A DNA stretch of 64,000 nt. Origin: DASXMT01 sp963812965 (GTDB lineage: Bacteria; Actinomycetota; Acidimicrobiia; Acidimicrobiales; RAAP-2). A program made the position numbers and the translations under genes. Position 1 is the stretch's first letter; the number at the start of each line of letters is the position of its first letter. Shown here one piece after another: positions 44,240-54,224 of the stretch. The DNA lies in assembly GCA_963812965.1 (NCBI GenBank), contig CAWEXG010000003.1, forward strand, positions 62,001 to 126,000. The letters run 5' to 3'. A model generated the notes under the pieces. It did no database searches and had not been told where the DNA came from. It worked only from the letters and a program-made list of their open reading frames with translations.

Positions 44240-46356
44240 GCGACGGTCCTCCCGATCGGCCCGGTTCGGTGCGCGCCCGGACCGCCGTGCTGTCGCGCAC
44301 CTCGTGGCGGGCGGCCATGACCCGGGCGTCACGCTGGCTCGGTGGGGCCTCCTACTTGCAGAAGTGGCTGGTCCTCGGCGGGTTGATCGGAGCGATGGCC
44401 GGCGTCGGTGCCATCGTCTTCTACGAAGCGCTCTTGGGAGCCACGCACCTCTTCTTGGGCGTCCTGGCCGGTTACCACGTCCCGACGCCGGTCGGCGAAG
44501 GCGGTCGGTCGGCGTCGGCGTCGTTCTCCCGTCCCTGGGCGTTGCCACTCGTCGTCGGTCTCGGGGCCTTGCTCGGCGCCATCCTGGTCTTCCGCTTCGC
44601 CCCCGACGCCGAGGGACACGGCACCGACTCGGCCATCTCGGCCGTCCACCACAACCCGAGGGGTATCCGTTTCCGCACCGTCGTCGTCAAGATCATCGCC
44701 TCGGCGCTCACCATCGGCTCGGGGGGATCGGGTGGCCGAGAGGGACCGACCGGCCAGATCAGTGCCGGCTTCGCCTCCCTCTTGGCCCGCGAGCTCGACC
44801 TCAGCCCCGGCGATGCCCGGGTGGCGGTGGCGACGGGGATCGGCTCGGGCATCGGGGCCATCTTCGGGGCGCCGCTCGGCGGCGCGGTGCTGGCCACCGA
44901 GATCCTTTACCGCGACGACTTCGACGTCGAGGCGCTCCTGCCGTGTTTCATCGCCTCGACCGTCGGCTACGTCATCTTCGGCGCCGCCACCGGCTTCACG
45001 CCGTTGTTCGGCTTCAACGGCAGCTACCACTTCGGTGACCCCTCGCGACTCCTTTGGTTCGCCCTGATCGGTGTGGTGGGCGGCTTGATCGGCCTCCTCT
45101 ACGCCAATGGCTTCTACAGGATCGCCGCCGTGTTCAGCTGGATCAGGCTGCCCCGCTGGACGAAGCCGGCTATCGGGGGCCTGGTCGTCGGTTCGATCGC
45201 CCTCGTCATTCCCGAGGTTCTCGGCACCGGGTACGGCTGGATTCAGCAGAGCCTCGGTCGACAGCTGCTCGGCCTGCCCCTGTGGATCGTCCTCATCCTG
45301 CCCTTCGCCCGCATCGTGGCGACCGGGCTGTCCATAGGGTCCGGGGGCGCCGGTGGCATCTTCGGTCCGGGCATGGTCATCGGCGCCTTCGTCGGCGCGT
45401 CGGTCTGGCGCCTGTTCGACCCGATCGTCCCGTCGATGGGCCACAGCCCGACGCCGTACGTCATCGTCGGCATGATGTGCTGCTTCGGCAGCATCTCGCG
45501 GGCGCCGCTGGCGGTCATGTTGATGGTGGCCGAGATGACCGGCAGCCTGTCCATCCTCGCCCCGGCGATGATCGCCGTCGGCCTGGCCTGGTTCATCGTC
45601 CGACGCAGCGACGACACCATCTACCGCAGTCAGCTGAAGAGCCGGGCCGACGCGCCGGCCCAGCGACTGCTCATCGGAATGCCCCTTCTGGCCAACCTAC
45701 CGGTCGACCAGGTGATGGTCCCGCCGCGCCTGACCATCCGCGGCAACACCTCGATACCCGTCGCTCGACGCCAGATCGAAACGGCCCATGTGTCCGGAGC
45801 GCCGGTGGTCGACGACGACGGGCGGTTCGAAGGGACCGTCACCTTGGAGCGCCTAAGGGCGGCCAACGACGACGGACCGCGCGCCCTCGGCGCCTTCGTC
45901 GACCCGTCGGCACCCACCGTCGCCCGGTCCGCCCACCTCGACGTCGCACTCGACGCCCTGACGAGCGCTCCCCAACACTGGGTCTCGGTGCTCGACGCCG
46001 ATCGGACGGTCGTCGGGACGATCGCCACCTCCGATCTGGTCCGGGGGTATCGGGTCGGCTTGCTGGCCACCCTGCGGCAGCTGGATGACGCCGCGGCCGG
46101 GAGCCATGAGATCGAGGTCGAGGCCGGTTCGTCGCTCGTCGGGCGCCCGCTCCGCCACGCCGGCCTGCCCGAGGGCGTCGTCGTGACGTCCATCCAGAGG
46201 AACCGGGACCTCGTCGTTCCGGTCGGTGACACGGTCCTCCAGGTCGGCGACCGCTTGGTCTTGATCGGCCGCGCCGCGGAAACCGACGTGCTCGAGGCGA
46301 TGGCGAAAGGCGCTCGTTCAGTCAGTACTTCGGCGCCCCAGCAGCCGGGTCACTGA
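44227..46356 (+). CDS. ClC-family chloride channel/antiporter with CBS and TrkA-C domains
   Basis: 709 residues. About ten membrane helices carry the ClC signatures GSGGSGGREGPTGQ (the GREGP loop with the gating glutamate retained), GAIFGAPLGGAVLATEIL and GSGGAGGIFGPGMVIG (GxFxP type). From about residue 490 a pair of CBS motifs (VDQVMVPPRLTIRG..., VGTIATSDLVRGY) is followed by a TrkA-C/RCK-C domain (EVEAGSSLVGRPLRHAGLPEGVVVTSIQRN). CBS domains usually bind adenine nucleotides, and TrkA-C domains bind small ligands such as c-di-AMP in some proteins, so gating by nucleotides is possible. The retained gating Glu suggests proton/chloride exchange. Overlap with the MarR gene indicates one operon. 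Confidence 0.9.
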   Translation: MGPVSDGPPDRPGSVRARTAVLSRTSWRAAMTRASRWLGGASYLQKWLVLGGLIGAMAGVGAIVFYEALLGATHLFLGVLAGYHVPTPVGEGGRSASASFSRPWALPLVVGLGALLGAILVFRFAPDAEGHGTDSAISAVHHNPRGIRFRTVVVKIIASALTIGSGGSGGREGPTGQISAGFASLLARELDLSPGDARVAVATGIGSGIGAIFGAPLGGAVLATEILYRDDFDVEALLPCFIASTVGYVIFGAATGFTPLFGFNGSYHFGDPSRLLWFALIGVVGGLIGLLYANGFYRIAAVFSWIRLPRWTKPAIGGLVVGSIALVIPEVLGTGYGWIQQSLGRQLLGLPLWIVLILPFARIVATGLSIGSGGAGGIFGPGMVIGAFVGASVWRLFDPIVPSMGHSPTPYVIVGMMCCFGSISRAPLAVMLMVAEMTGSLSILAPAMIAVGLAWFIVRRSDDTIYRSQLKSRADAPAQRLLIGMPLLANLPVDQVMVPPRLTIRGNTSIPVARRQIETAHVSGAPVVDDDGRFEGTVTLERLRAANDDGPRALGAFVDPSAPTVARSAHLDVALDALTSAPQHWVSVLDADRTVVGTIATSDLVRGYRVGLLATLRQLDDAAAGSHEIEVEAGSSLVGRPLRHAGLPEGVVVTSIQRNRDLVVPVGDTVLQVGDRLVLIGRAAETDVLEAMAKGARSVSTSAPQQPGH

Positions 46357-46435
46357 GGTCTGACGCAGGTAACGCCTTCACTTTTATCGGCTGTTCCTGC
46401 GCTGAATTGTCGGGTGTTCGTACAAACACCGGTTG

Positions 46436-46509
46436 CGCCCCCGGCAGGAGTCGAACCCGCAACCTAGTGGGTAGAAACCACTTGCTCTATCCAATTGAGC
46501 TACAGGGGC
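46436..46509 (-). tRNA. tRNA-Arg (anticodon TCT)
   Basis: Acceptor stem GCCCCTG/CGGGGGC (one G-U), anticodon stem AGTGG/CCACT around loop TTTCTAC, and T arm GCGGG-TTCGACT-CCTGC (one mismatch). The CCA end is not encoded. Anticodon TCT reads the rare arginine codon AGA. Confidence 0.92.
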
Positions 46510-46679
46510 GTGCGATCCATCGTTGAGCTTCGCTCTTGTGGGGCAACCGACAGACGTCCTTGGCCGCAACAAACGTTTTGTTAGACAGTTGCCTCCAACA
46601 GCGACTCAAGACACGAGGTTAGCTCGGAGACCCGAGTGCTCCTGGCACCTGGGGCAGTGTGTCACACTGGTTGTTTCTT

Positions 46680-46754
46680 GGTGGCCGTAGCTCAGTTGGT
46701 TAGAGCGCCAGGTTGTGGCCCTGGAGGTCGGGGGTTCAAGTCCCCTCGGTCACC
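46680..46754 (+). tRNA. tRNA-His (anticodon GTG)
   Basis: Acceptor stem GTGGCCG/CGGTCAC, preceded by a G at position -1 and followed by discriminator C, the tRNA-His identity pair. Anticodon stem CCAGG/CCTGG with loop TTGTGGC; T arm GGGGG-TTCAAGT-CCCCT. No encoded CCA. Confidence 0.95.
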
Positions 46755-46816
46755 CTCGTTCCCGGTGGACCTGAGCATGCCTGCTCGCGCTGTTGGGGAT
46801 CTTCTACAGTAGCTGA

Positions 46817-46891
46817 GCGCCTCTAGCTCAATGGCAGAGCAATGGACTCTTAATCCACAGGTTCCGGGTTCGAATCCCGGGGGGCGCACCA
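46817..46891 (+). tRNA. tRNA-Lys (anticodon CTT)
   Basis: Acceptor stem GCGCCTC/GGGGCGC, loop CTCTTAA giving anticodon CTT, T arm CCGGG-TTCGAAT-CCCGG, and encoded CCA. It lies 63 bases after tRNA-His and is probably co-transcribed with it. Confidence 0.93.
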
Positions 46892-46969
46892 ACCAAACAG
46901 TTCCATGAGCAGCGTGTATCAAGAGCGGTCACCGGACGATCCGTCTCGCTGACCATCGAGGAGCCACGG

Positions 46970-49823
46970 ATGTTTCGAGAAGACCGAGAACAAATGCCAG
47001 TGGCGAACGGCAATGCTGATGATCCGATCACCAGCTATATCCTCCGCTCCATCCGGGCCGGGATCGTTACCTCAGGGTTCGTTCTCGGGGTCGTATTGCT
47101 CTATGCGCTGCTTCCCGGTACCGATCTGTCTAATCGAAGCGGCTGCCTGATCCTGATCGGCATCGGTGCCGTGCTCACGATCGCCAGCGCATTCGTCCCC
47201 TGGTCTCGCATCGTCGGGCGTGGTAGCGATCGCCTGATCATCCTCGTGTGGGCGTTCATGTTGATCGCCCTCATCGACATCGCCATCGCGTTGACCGGTG
47301 GAGCGCACTCGCAGCTCTTCATTCTCCTGGTCATCGTGATGGTGTTCCTCGCCGGCCCGTACTACTCCCTCCTCGGCGAAGTGGCCATGAACCTGATGGT
47401 GGTAGCGGGGTACGTCATCACGTTGGTCGCTACCGGGTGGGATATCCACCCTTCGACCCTGGCATTCCGCCTCGGCATCATGACGGCCGGCGCATTCGGC
47501 ATCGCCACACTGAGCAACGAGCTGATGAAGGGACTCCGCCATCAGGTCTTGGAACGGGACGCCGCTGAGCAACGGGTAGTGCTGTGGACCAAGGTCGCGG
47601 CGCTGGCGCGCCAGATCGACTCTCCGGAGACCGATCGGGTGCTGACCGCAGTAGTGGATGCCGTCGACTCCCTCGGGTTCGAGGTATCGGCCATCTGCAC
47701 GCTCGACGAAGACGGCACGACCCAGCGTGTCCTCGAAGGTCACAACGTTCCCGTCTCGTTGGGCAAGACAGGACCGACCGGAGTCCTTCCTACCGTCATG
47801 CAACACGGCAAGACCATGGTCTTCGATGGGTACGACTCCATGACAGATGCCATCCCCGAGGTTGTCGAAGACGGGTTCCTCACCATCATCGCCGGTCCGG
47901 TATGGGTCAACGGTGAGATGGTCGCCGTGCTCGAGGGAGGCAGCCGTAAGGACCACCGGTTGGCCCCGGACGAGATCGCCGCCTTCGAGATGATCGCCGA
48001 CCAGGCAGGCCGCGCCCTCGAGAATGCCGAGCTCCTGGAGCGCCAGAGGCGGGAAGCCGACCGCTTCCGCCAGCTCCTGGTATCCGCCCCCGACGCGGTC
48101 ATCGTCATCAACTCAAACGGGGCCATCGTCGAGGTGAGCAACCAGGCAGAGCGCCTCTACGGCTACTCCACCGGCGAGCTGATCGGGCAGCCGGCACACA
48201 GCCTGGTACCTGACCGCTTGCGCGACCGGTACGCCACCCTGTTCGACACGTGGATCCACGGCGACGGCGACCCGGTGATCGGTGCCAGCACCTCCGTCTA
48301 CGGACGGCACAAGGACGGTTCCGAGATCCCCGTGGAGCTCACCTTCAACACGATGGCCACCTCCCAGGGCGAGCTGGTGTCGATAGCGGTCCGGGATGTG
48401 ACCGAGCGACGAGAGTTCGAACGCCGTCTTACCCACCAGGCCACGCATGACCACCTCACCGGTCTTCCGAACCGGGAGCTGTTCATGCAACGGCTCATCG
48501 GGTCGCTCCAACGCCGGTCCAATGTCGATCCACCCGATCACGGTGTGCTTCCTCGATCTCGACCACTTCAAGTACGTGAACGACAGCCGGGGCCACGGCA
48601 CGGGCGACGCTCTGGTCAATGCTGTCGCCAAGCGCCTGGTCGATGCGGTCGGCGACCACTTTCTCGCTCGGGTGGGCGGAGACGAGTTCGGGATACTGGT
48701 AGAAGGGCTGACCGACCAGCACGATGCCGTGGCTTTCGCCGAGCGGCTGCTGACCGTCTTCCGGGAGCCGTTCCTGGTCGATGCCGTCGACTGCTACGTA
48801 ACGGCCAGCGTCGGCATCGCCTTTGGCCACTCTCCGGACGAAGGGGAGATGGTGATGCAAAATGCTGACGCCGCCATGTACCGGGCAAAGCACAACGGAC
48901 GAGCACGGATCGCCTTCTTCGACGAGACGCTGACTGCACTGGCCGCCGAACGGGTCGCCACCGAGGCCGCTCTCCACCTAGCGTTGGCACGAAGCGAGTT
49001 CCAGCTGGTCTACCAACCGGTTATCTCGCTCGACGACGGTCATATGGCCGGGGTCGAAGCGCTGCTGCGCTGGCATCACCCCGAACGAGGTCTGGTGCCA
49101 CCCGAGCAGTTCATCACCACCGCCGAGGACACCGGGTTGGTGGTGCCCATCGGTCGATGGGCACTCGAGGAGGCATGCCGCCAGCTAGCGGCATGGCGTA
49201 AGGACCTACCGCATCTACCCGACATCAACATGGGCGTCAACGTCTCAGGCCGCCAACTCGAGCACGACCATTTCGTCGCCGATGTCGAGCACGTGCTCGG
49301 CGTCACTGGCATCCCACCGGCCCTGCTCATGCTCGAGATCACCGAGAGCTTCTTCATCCGCGACTTCCAGGCTGCAGTCGGTCGACTACAGGCGCTGAAG
49401 CGGCTGGGTGTCTCCCTGGCCATCGACGACTTCGGGACCGGGTTCTCGTCGCTCTTCTCGCTGTCCCGCCTTCCGATCGACACCGTCAAGATCGACAAGA
49501 CGTTCATCAACGGTCTGGGAACCCGGTACGACGCGGTGGTCTCGGCTGTCGTCAGCCTTGGCAACGCCTTCGACCTACAAGTGGTGGCCGAAGGTATCGA
49601 GCATCAGGGTCAGCGGGACCGGTTGGTGGCCCTGGGCTGCCGATTCGCACAAGGGTTCTACTTCTCGGTTCCGCTCAGCTCCATGGAAGTAGAGGGAGCC
49701 CTGCGGACCATACGCCCGTCGATGCAGGTTGTGATCCCAACTGCACAGCCCAACAGCTCGGCTCCACAGCCTGTGAACCCGGCAGCCCAGACCGGGAGCC
49801 CGCCGACGATCAGCGTACGGTGA
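46970..49823 (+). pseudogene. Membrane GAF-PAS-GGDEF-EAL protein, interrupted by one frameshift
   Basis: Two overlapping frames encode one c-di-GMP turnover protein of about 950 residues. The N-terminus has about six membrane helices (to residue 170), a GAF domain (EVSAICTLDEDGTTQRV...), and a PAS domain (LLVSAPDAVIVINSNGAIVEVSNQAERLYGYS). The first frame ends its sense near HDHLTGLPNRELFMQRLIGSL; the second continues ITVCFLDLDHFKYVNDSRGHG with an intact GGDEF motif (RVGGDEFGIL). The EAL domain follows with GVEALLRWHHPERG, LLMLEITESFF, AIDDFGTGFSSL and VKIDKTFI. Both catalytic motifs look active. The shift lies at about 48505-48535 and can be repaired by one base, so a sequencing error is as likely as inactivation. 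It starts downstream of the tRNA pair. Confidence 0.85.
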
Positions 49824-50765
49824 CCCCCCAGGTGCCGGTCCAGTGGTCCCCTGGCTGCAACACCACGAGGTCGGTGCCGGAACGGAAGGCATCGGGTGGA
49901 CAGGTCATCGGTTCGATGGCAACGGCCTTCCGTTCGGACCCCTCGGGAAGCGTGTCACCGGTATAGACCATCAGGTAGCCGAACTGCTCTATCGACCCAG
50001 ACGGTGACACCTGGGTCTCCGTCCGAATGGTCCACGTACACCCGGCGCAATCGTCCGCGTCCCGCCGCAGTGACGAGAAGCCGGTATCCAGTGCGGTGGT
50101 TCCGATGATCCGACCACTCGGTGAAGTCGAACTCGGTGCCCTGCACCGGCGCGTCTCCGGTCGGTAAGCCACGTTCATCGGTCACCAACCGGCGTTCGGC
50201 CGGGACCGTCAGTCGAACGGTATCGATTGTCGGTGTCCCCACGGTGAAGTACGGGTGGAATCCCAGCCCGAACGGAAGCGGATCGACCCCCAGGTTCTCG
50301 GCCCCGGAATGAACGGTGAGCCCCTCACGCCCCAACCGGTACTCGACCTCGAGGCCGAGCGTGAAGGGATACCCCGGTGTGGGATGGAGCACACACGCCA
50401 TGGTCACCCGGTTCTGCGCTCGACTGGCCATCTGCCAGGACATCCAGCGCACGAGACCGTGAATGGCGTTGCGGTTGGCCGGCTCGTCGAGCGGGGACGG
50501 TTGCGGTCACCCCCTCGAAGGTGTAGCGCCCATCGCCCAAGCGGTTGGGCCACGGGGCCAGTACCTGTCCGCGACCACCGTGGCTCCACTCCTGAGCAGT
50601 AAAGCCCTGGAGTACGCTGCGATCATCAACGGTGAACGATCGCAGCGTGGCACCGACTTCGGCGATCACGGCACGGTGGTGACCGTGGCCGATGACCCAC
50701 TGATCTCCAGTAGCCGGGGTGGTCTCTGCCGGACGCTGTTCGTCATCAGGCGGGCGAGGGGTCAT
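49810..50765 (-). pseudogene. Aldose 1-epimerase-like protein with about four frameshifts
   Basis: The pieces of a galactose mutarotase-fold protein of about 315 residues lie in order but in different frames: VIAEVGATLRSFTVDDRSVLQGF and VLAPWPNRLGDGRYTF; then LGLEVEYRLGREGLTVHSGAEN with GLGFHPYFTVG; then RIIGTTALDTGFSSL; then VYVDHSDGDPGVTVWVD; then EQFGYLMVYTGDTLP...EPMTCPPDAFRSGTDLVVLQPG. Breaks map near 50500 (an extra C in a CCCC run), 50115, 50043 and 49990. No stop appears inside the repaired frame. The His and Arg residues of the family are present. It converges on the GGDEF-EAL gene with a 14-base overlap. Confidence 0.75.
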
Positions 50766-50929
50766 AGGGCAGTCATCCGATTGCGGTTGTCGGTCGCGTG
50801 TTGACCGGCGAGCGGTGGACGGTCGACCGGTATGGTAGGCGACGGAGCCGACAAGGTCGGCAGCGAGTGGATCGGAGCCCGCCCCGGACCGTTCACTGCT
50901 CTGCGAATACTGCGATCGGAGCGTTCACG

Positions 50930-51813
50930 TGCGTATCCTCATCACCAATGACGACGGCGTGTTCGCGCCGGGCATCGAGGCGCTGGCTCGGGGCCTGGTA
51001 GCCGCGTTCGACGGTGAGCACGAGCTCCTGGTGGTCGCACCAATGGTGGACTACAGCGGTGCCGGTGCCGGCCGTGGGGCCGGTCTACGAACGTGAGTCG
51101 ATCCCTTATGAGGCGGTGCAGATACCCGGACTCGAGCACATCCCGACCTACGGGGTGGACGGACCGCCGGCACTGGCCGTCATCCTGGCTTGCATCGAGG
51201 GGTTCGGACCCCGTCCTGACCTGGTCATATCGGGTGTGAACCACGGGATGAACGCCGGTCGGTCGGCACTTCACTCCGGAACCGTGGGTGCCGTGTTCAC
51301 CGCCGCCCAGTTCGGGCTCCGGGGACTGGCCGTGAGCACCACTTGGACATCAGACCCCGTCCCGTGGGAGACCCCGGTCACTGTGGCCAGTCGGCTGGTA
51401 CCGGTGATCGCCGCCGCAGACCACGGCACGGTGCTGAACCTCAACGTACCGGCGGTCCCGCTGGCCGAACTGCGGGGGGTCCGGCACGGCACGCTTGGAC
51501 GTGTCGGAATGATCCGTTCGGTCCGATCGGATCGGACGGTCGACGAGGTACACCGATCAGAGGTGCCGGCCACGGGAGGGGCGATCTCCCTGTCGCTGCG
51601 AGGCGTTCGGAGTTCGGAGGATGACCCGGAAGGTGACGACGAACGAACCGAGATCGATCCTCGTCCGATGCAGGGCTGGTCGCCAACGGCTGGGCGTCGC
51701 TGACGCCTCTGGTCGGGGTCCGAGAGGACAGCTCAGCCGGGGGATCGGAGATCCTCCGCAAGGCGCTGGCCGAGCTCGACCAGGCCTGGCCCAACGACAC
51801 CAAAACCCCGTAA
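50930..51813 (+). pseudogene. surE: 5'-nucleotidase SurE with two frameshifts
   Basis: The GTG at 50930 begins VRILITNDDGVFAPGIEALARGL, the SurE metal-site motif. The frame leaves sense after DYSGAGA and continues one base over as AVGPVYERESIPYEAVQIPG, VISGVNHGMNAGRSALHSGTVGA and VLNLNVPAVPL. A second shift near 51660-51670 leads to DAGLVANGWASLTPLVGVRED and a stop at 51811-51813. Repaired length is about 294 residues, typical of actinobacterial SurE. The enzyme hydrolyses nucleoside monophosphates and polyphosphate. The shifts are single-base and leave no nonsense codon, so base-calling errors are plausible. Confidence 0.82.
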
Positions 51814-52153
51814 ACGACCACTCTGCGCGCGATTCGTATCATGCAACGAAGTTCGAATTGCATTGATGTGAGTTAGCTGTTTATCCTTGCCAGTACTCGA
51901 TCAGCCAGAGGCAGATGGGGTCACGCGCCAGTGGAAATACTGGCGCCGGAGCGTTGAGGAGCGTTCCGATCATGTGACCTACCTTGCGACTCTACGTCCG
52001 AGGTCGCCAGCTCCGAACACGATTCGGCCGCGCCTATCTGCACAGTCAGCACGAGCCATCCCCTATGCCCCATTTCTCATATCCCCCGACGCCCAAGCCA
52101 GGAGCCGCTACACGCTGACCAGGTAAACAAGGGTTACTCCGTCTGCACCTCGT
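51814..52153. other. Leader region upstream of the Rpf-like gene
   Basis: 340 bases with slightly lower GC than its surroundings. The right part (about 52080-52130) includes CCCC and GCCGCTA elements that recall c-di-AMP (ydaO) riboswitches often found before rpf genes, but the full consensus cannot be traced, so no riboswitch is called. No other gene was seen. Confidence 0.35.
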
Positions 52154-52813
52154 ATGGACCTACTTGTACGTCCAGGGCCGCCTGCCCTCCCCGGCACCAG
52201 CTTGCGAGACGAATGCTTCCAAGACGGCGCCCGCATTCCCAAGCCACCCTCGAGCCCTCCGGGCTTCCGCGACTTTGAGGAGGCGCAAGAATTGCGCAAG
52301 CACCGCTTCTATATCTTCGTTATCGCAGGACTGGTCGTCACTGGAATTGCACTCCAGCGACCAGCGCATTCCCAGGATCAGGCCGGAGCCAGCACGGTCA
52401 GCGCCACCGCCCAATTAGGGGTGGGGAGCTTGATCGGCGGTGGCTCGACTCTGACATCGAGCACAGCAGGCATCACGTTGAGCGGCTACTCCATAGCGCT
52501 CGCCTCATTGGATGTTCCAGTTCAGACAGCACCGGCCGCGCAAACAGCACCGGCGGCACCTACGGCCCAGGCAACAGGCGGGGCGTGGGCCGAGCTCCGA
52601 CAGTGTGAGTCAGGTGGGGACTACAGCGAGGACTCCGGGAACGGGTACTACGGCGCCTACCAGTTCTCGTTGGGCACCTGGCAAAGCCTGGGCTTCTCCG
52701 GGCTCCCCAGCGATGCCTCACCGGCCCAGCAGGATCAAGCTGCCCAGGAGCTCGAAGCCCAGAGCGGCTGGAGCCAATGGCCCGCCTGTTCGAGCGAGCT
52801 CGGCCTCGGTTAG
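52154..52813 (+). CDS. Resuscitation-promoting-factor-like transglycosylase
   Basis: 219 residues. A short N-terminal region precedes one membrane helix or signal anchor (FYIFVIAGLVVTGIALQ, about residues 52-68). An Ala/Pro/Gln-rich linker leads to a C-terminal Rpf domain: WAELRQCESGGDYSEDSGNGYYGAYQFSLGTWQSLGFSG and GWSQWPACSSELGL. The conserved Glu in CESGG is the expected catalytic acid, and two Cys (CESGG and PACSS) can form the family disulfide. Rpf proteins cleave peptidoglycan and promote regrowth. The exact start is uncertain, since no ribosome-binding site stands out. Confidence 0.87.
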   Translation: MDLLVRPGPPALPGTSLRDECFQDGARIPKPPSSPPGFRDFEEAQELRKHRFYIFVIAGLVVTGIALQRPAHSQDQAGASTVSATAQLGVGSLIGGGSTLTSSTAGITLSGYSIALASLDVPVQTAPAAQTAPAAPTAQATGGAWAELRQCESGGDYSEDSGNGYYGAYQFSLGTWQSLGFSGLPSDASPAQQDQAAQELEAQSGWSQWPACSSELGLG

Positions 52814-52817
52814 TCGG

Positions 52818-54062
52818 TCAACGGAACAGCTCATCGAGCCAGTCGAAGGTGACCTGGGCCGACAGGCGGATGTTGTCCGCTTGACAGTGGGCTGCTGCTC
52901 CTTGGTTCACGGTAAATCGATGGAGGGTGACCGGACCTGCCACACCGGCGACGAACTCGTCGGTCTGGGCCAACGGCTCCGTCCCTTCCCGTTCACCGAC
53001 CAACGCCAGTGTGGGGCAGGTGATCGACGCCAATAGCTCACCCATGACGAACTCGCTCATGAACTGCCGCCATTCGTGAAAGGAGCGGACGCCGAAGCGC
53101 CGACAGATCGCCTCGATGCCCCATCCCATCTGATGAGGCATGAGATCCTCGGGCACGCCCACCACGTCTTCGGGACGGATGTCCCGAGACATGCGGAATA
53201 CCGCGCTTCCTGTCCACGCCTCGATATAGCGGCTCATGTCAACCACCGGGGAGTTGGCCACCAACGCACGCACCCGTTCGTCACACGCCGTTGCCCGGGC
53301 AGCGAAGTAACCGCCGAAGTTCTGCCCCACCAACGCCAGTCGTCCAGGATCCACGTCAGGCCGGGCACACACGGCATCGAGAGCTGCGCTGATCGGAACC
53401 TCGTAGTCGGGACGGAAGGTCAGATCGGGGTGACGCCGGAGACATCCGGGTTGGCCCGGACCGTCGAAGACGAACACGTTCCACCCGCGCTCGCCACCCG
53501 GGGCCCCGTAGTGGAAGTAGAGCTCCTCGGCACTCGAGTCGAAACCACCGACACCCACCAGCGTTGGCAACGGGAGGCCGGAAGCGACCCCAGCGGCACC
53601 AGGATCCGGATGGATGAAGTAGCCGGGGATCGATGCGCCCTCGAAGGGCACCTCGACCACCTCGATGGGAGGTGACGACAGGGCTGCCGCTTCGGTGAAA
53701 CATGCCTGGCTCCGCTCACCGGTCCTGGTCACAACCTCAGTCTCGGCATCGGTGTAGTACTCGGCGGTCCGAAAGTAGGTGGAAGCACGGAGCAGGTGAT
53801 CTCTCCCGCTCCTCACATGACCAGCTTGGACGCACTGGCGGGCATACCCCTCGACCCGATTGGCCATCGCCGTGAAAGCTCTCGACCAGCTCTGAGGGCT
53901 CCCGTCGGTGATCTCCGACGCCGCCGCCAGGCACTCCCCCACCGTGGAGCCGCCGTAGTCGGCGACGCCCATGGCTCGGATCAGCTGGAAGTCGAACTCC
54001 CTGTCACGAAACCCCTGCACACGGAGGGCGCTGCGGACGACGTCTGAGTCTTCAAAAGCCAT
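52818..54062 (-). CDS. FrsA/DUF1100-like alpha/beta hydrolase lacking the usual nucleophile
   Basis: 414 residues. An N-terminal helical cap (to about 140) precedes the alpha/beta-hydrolase core: LVGVGGFDSSAEELYFHYG, WNVFVFDGPGQPG, the elbow LALVGQNFGGYFAARA, CPTLALVGEREG and the late histidine in NQGAAAHCQADN. At the elbow the pattern is G-Q-N-F-G-G: Asn stands where Ser (GxSxG) is expected, so a serine-esterase mechanism looks impossible unless the base is wrong. The architecture matches the 2,6-dihydroxypseudooxynicotine hydrolase/FrsA-like group. It converges on the Rpf gene and is divergent from another hydrolase. Confidence 0.82.
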   Translation of the reverse strand: MAFEDSDVVRSALRVQGFRDREFDFQLIRAMGVADYGGSTVGECLAAASEITDGSPQSWSRAFTAMANRVEGYARQCVQAGHVRSGRDHLLRASTYFRTAEYYTDAETEVVTRTGERSQACFTEAAALSSPPIEVVEVPFEGASIPGYFIHPDPGAAGVASGLPLPTLVGVGGFDSSAEELYFHYGAPGGERGWNVFVFDGPGQPGCLRRHPDLTFRPDYEVPISAALDAVCARPDVDPGRLALVGQNFGGYFAARATACDERVRALVANSPVVDMSRYIEAWTGSAVFRMSRDIRPEDVVGVPEDLMPHQMGWGIEAICRRFGVRSFHEWRQFMSEFVMGELLASITCPTLALVGEREGTEPLAQTDEFVAGVAGPVTLHRFTVNQGAAAHCQADNIRLSAQVTFDWLDELFR

Positions 54063-54224
54063 ACCGGCTCGTTTCTGCTCGCTGATGAGAGTCGCTGATC
54101 ATTGTGCCCGATCACCTCGAGCTGGTGGAACAAGCCGGGCCCACCACCAGCAGCAGGTCCTGGCATATCGCCAACCTGGGACCTACCGTTAGAGCCCAGA
54201 GAGCAGCTGACCCAGGGGGGTGAC

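Noticed and set aside
44329..45444. Minus-strand ORF of 371 codons over the ClC gene
   Set aside because: It is an antisense shadow rich in Asp, Glu and Gln caused by high GC codon bias.
29913..46356. Prophage or integrative element spanning the accessory genes
   Set aside because: No integrase, structural phage genes or att repeats were seen. The tRNA genes at 46.4-46.9 kb show no flanking duplicate in what could be read.
51814..52153. c-di-AMP (ydaO) riboswitch upstream of rpf
   Set aside because: A few elements resemble it, but the conserved core could not be followed by eye; a covariance-model search would decide.
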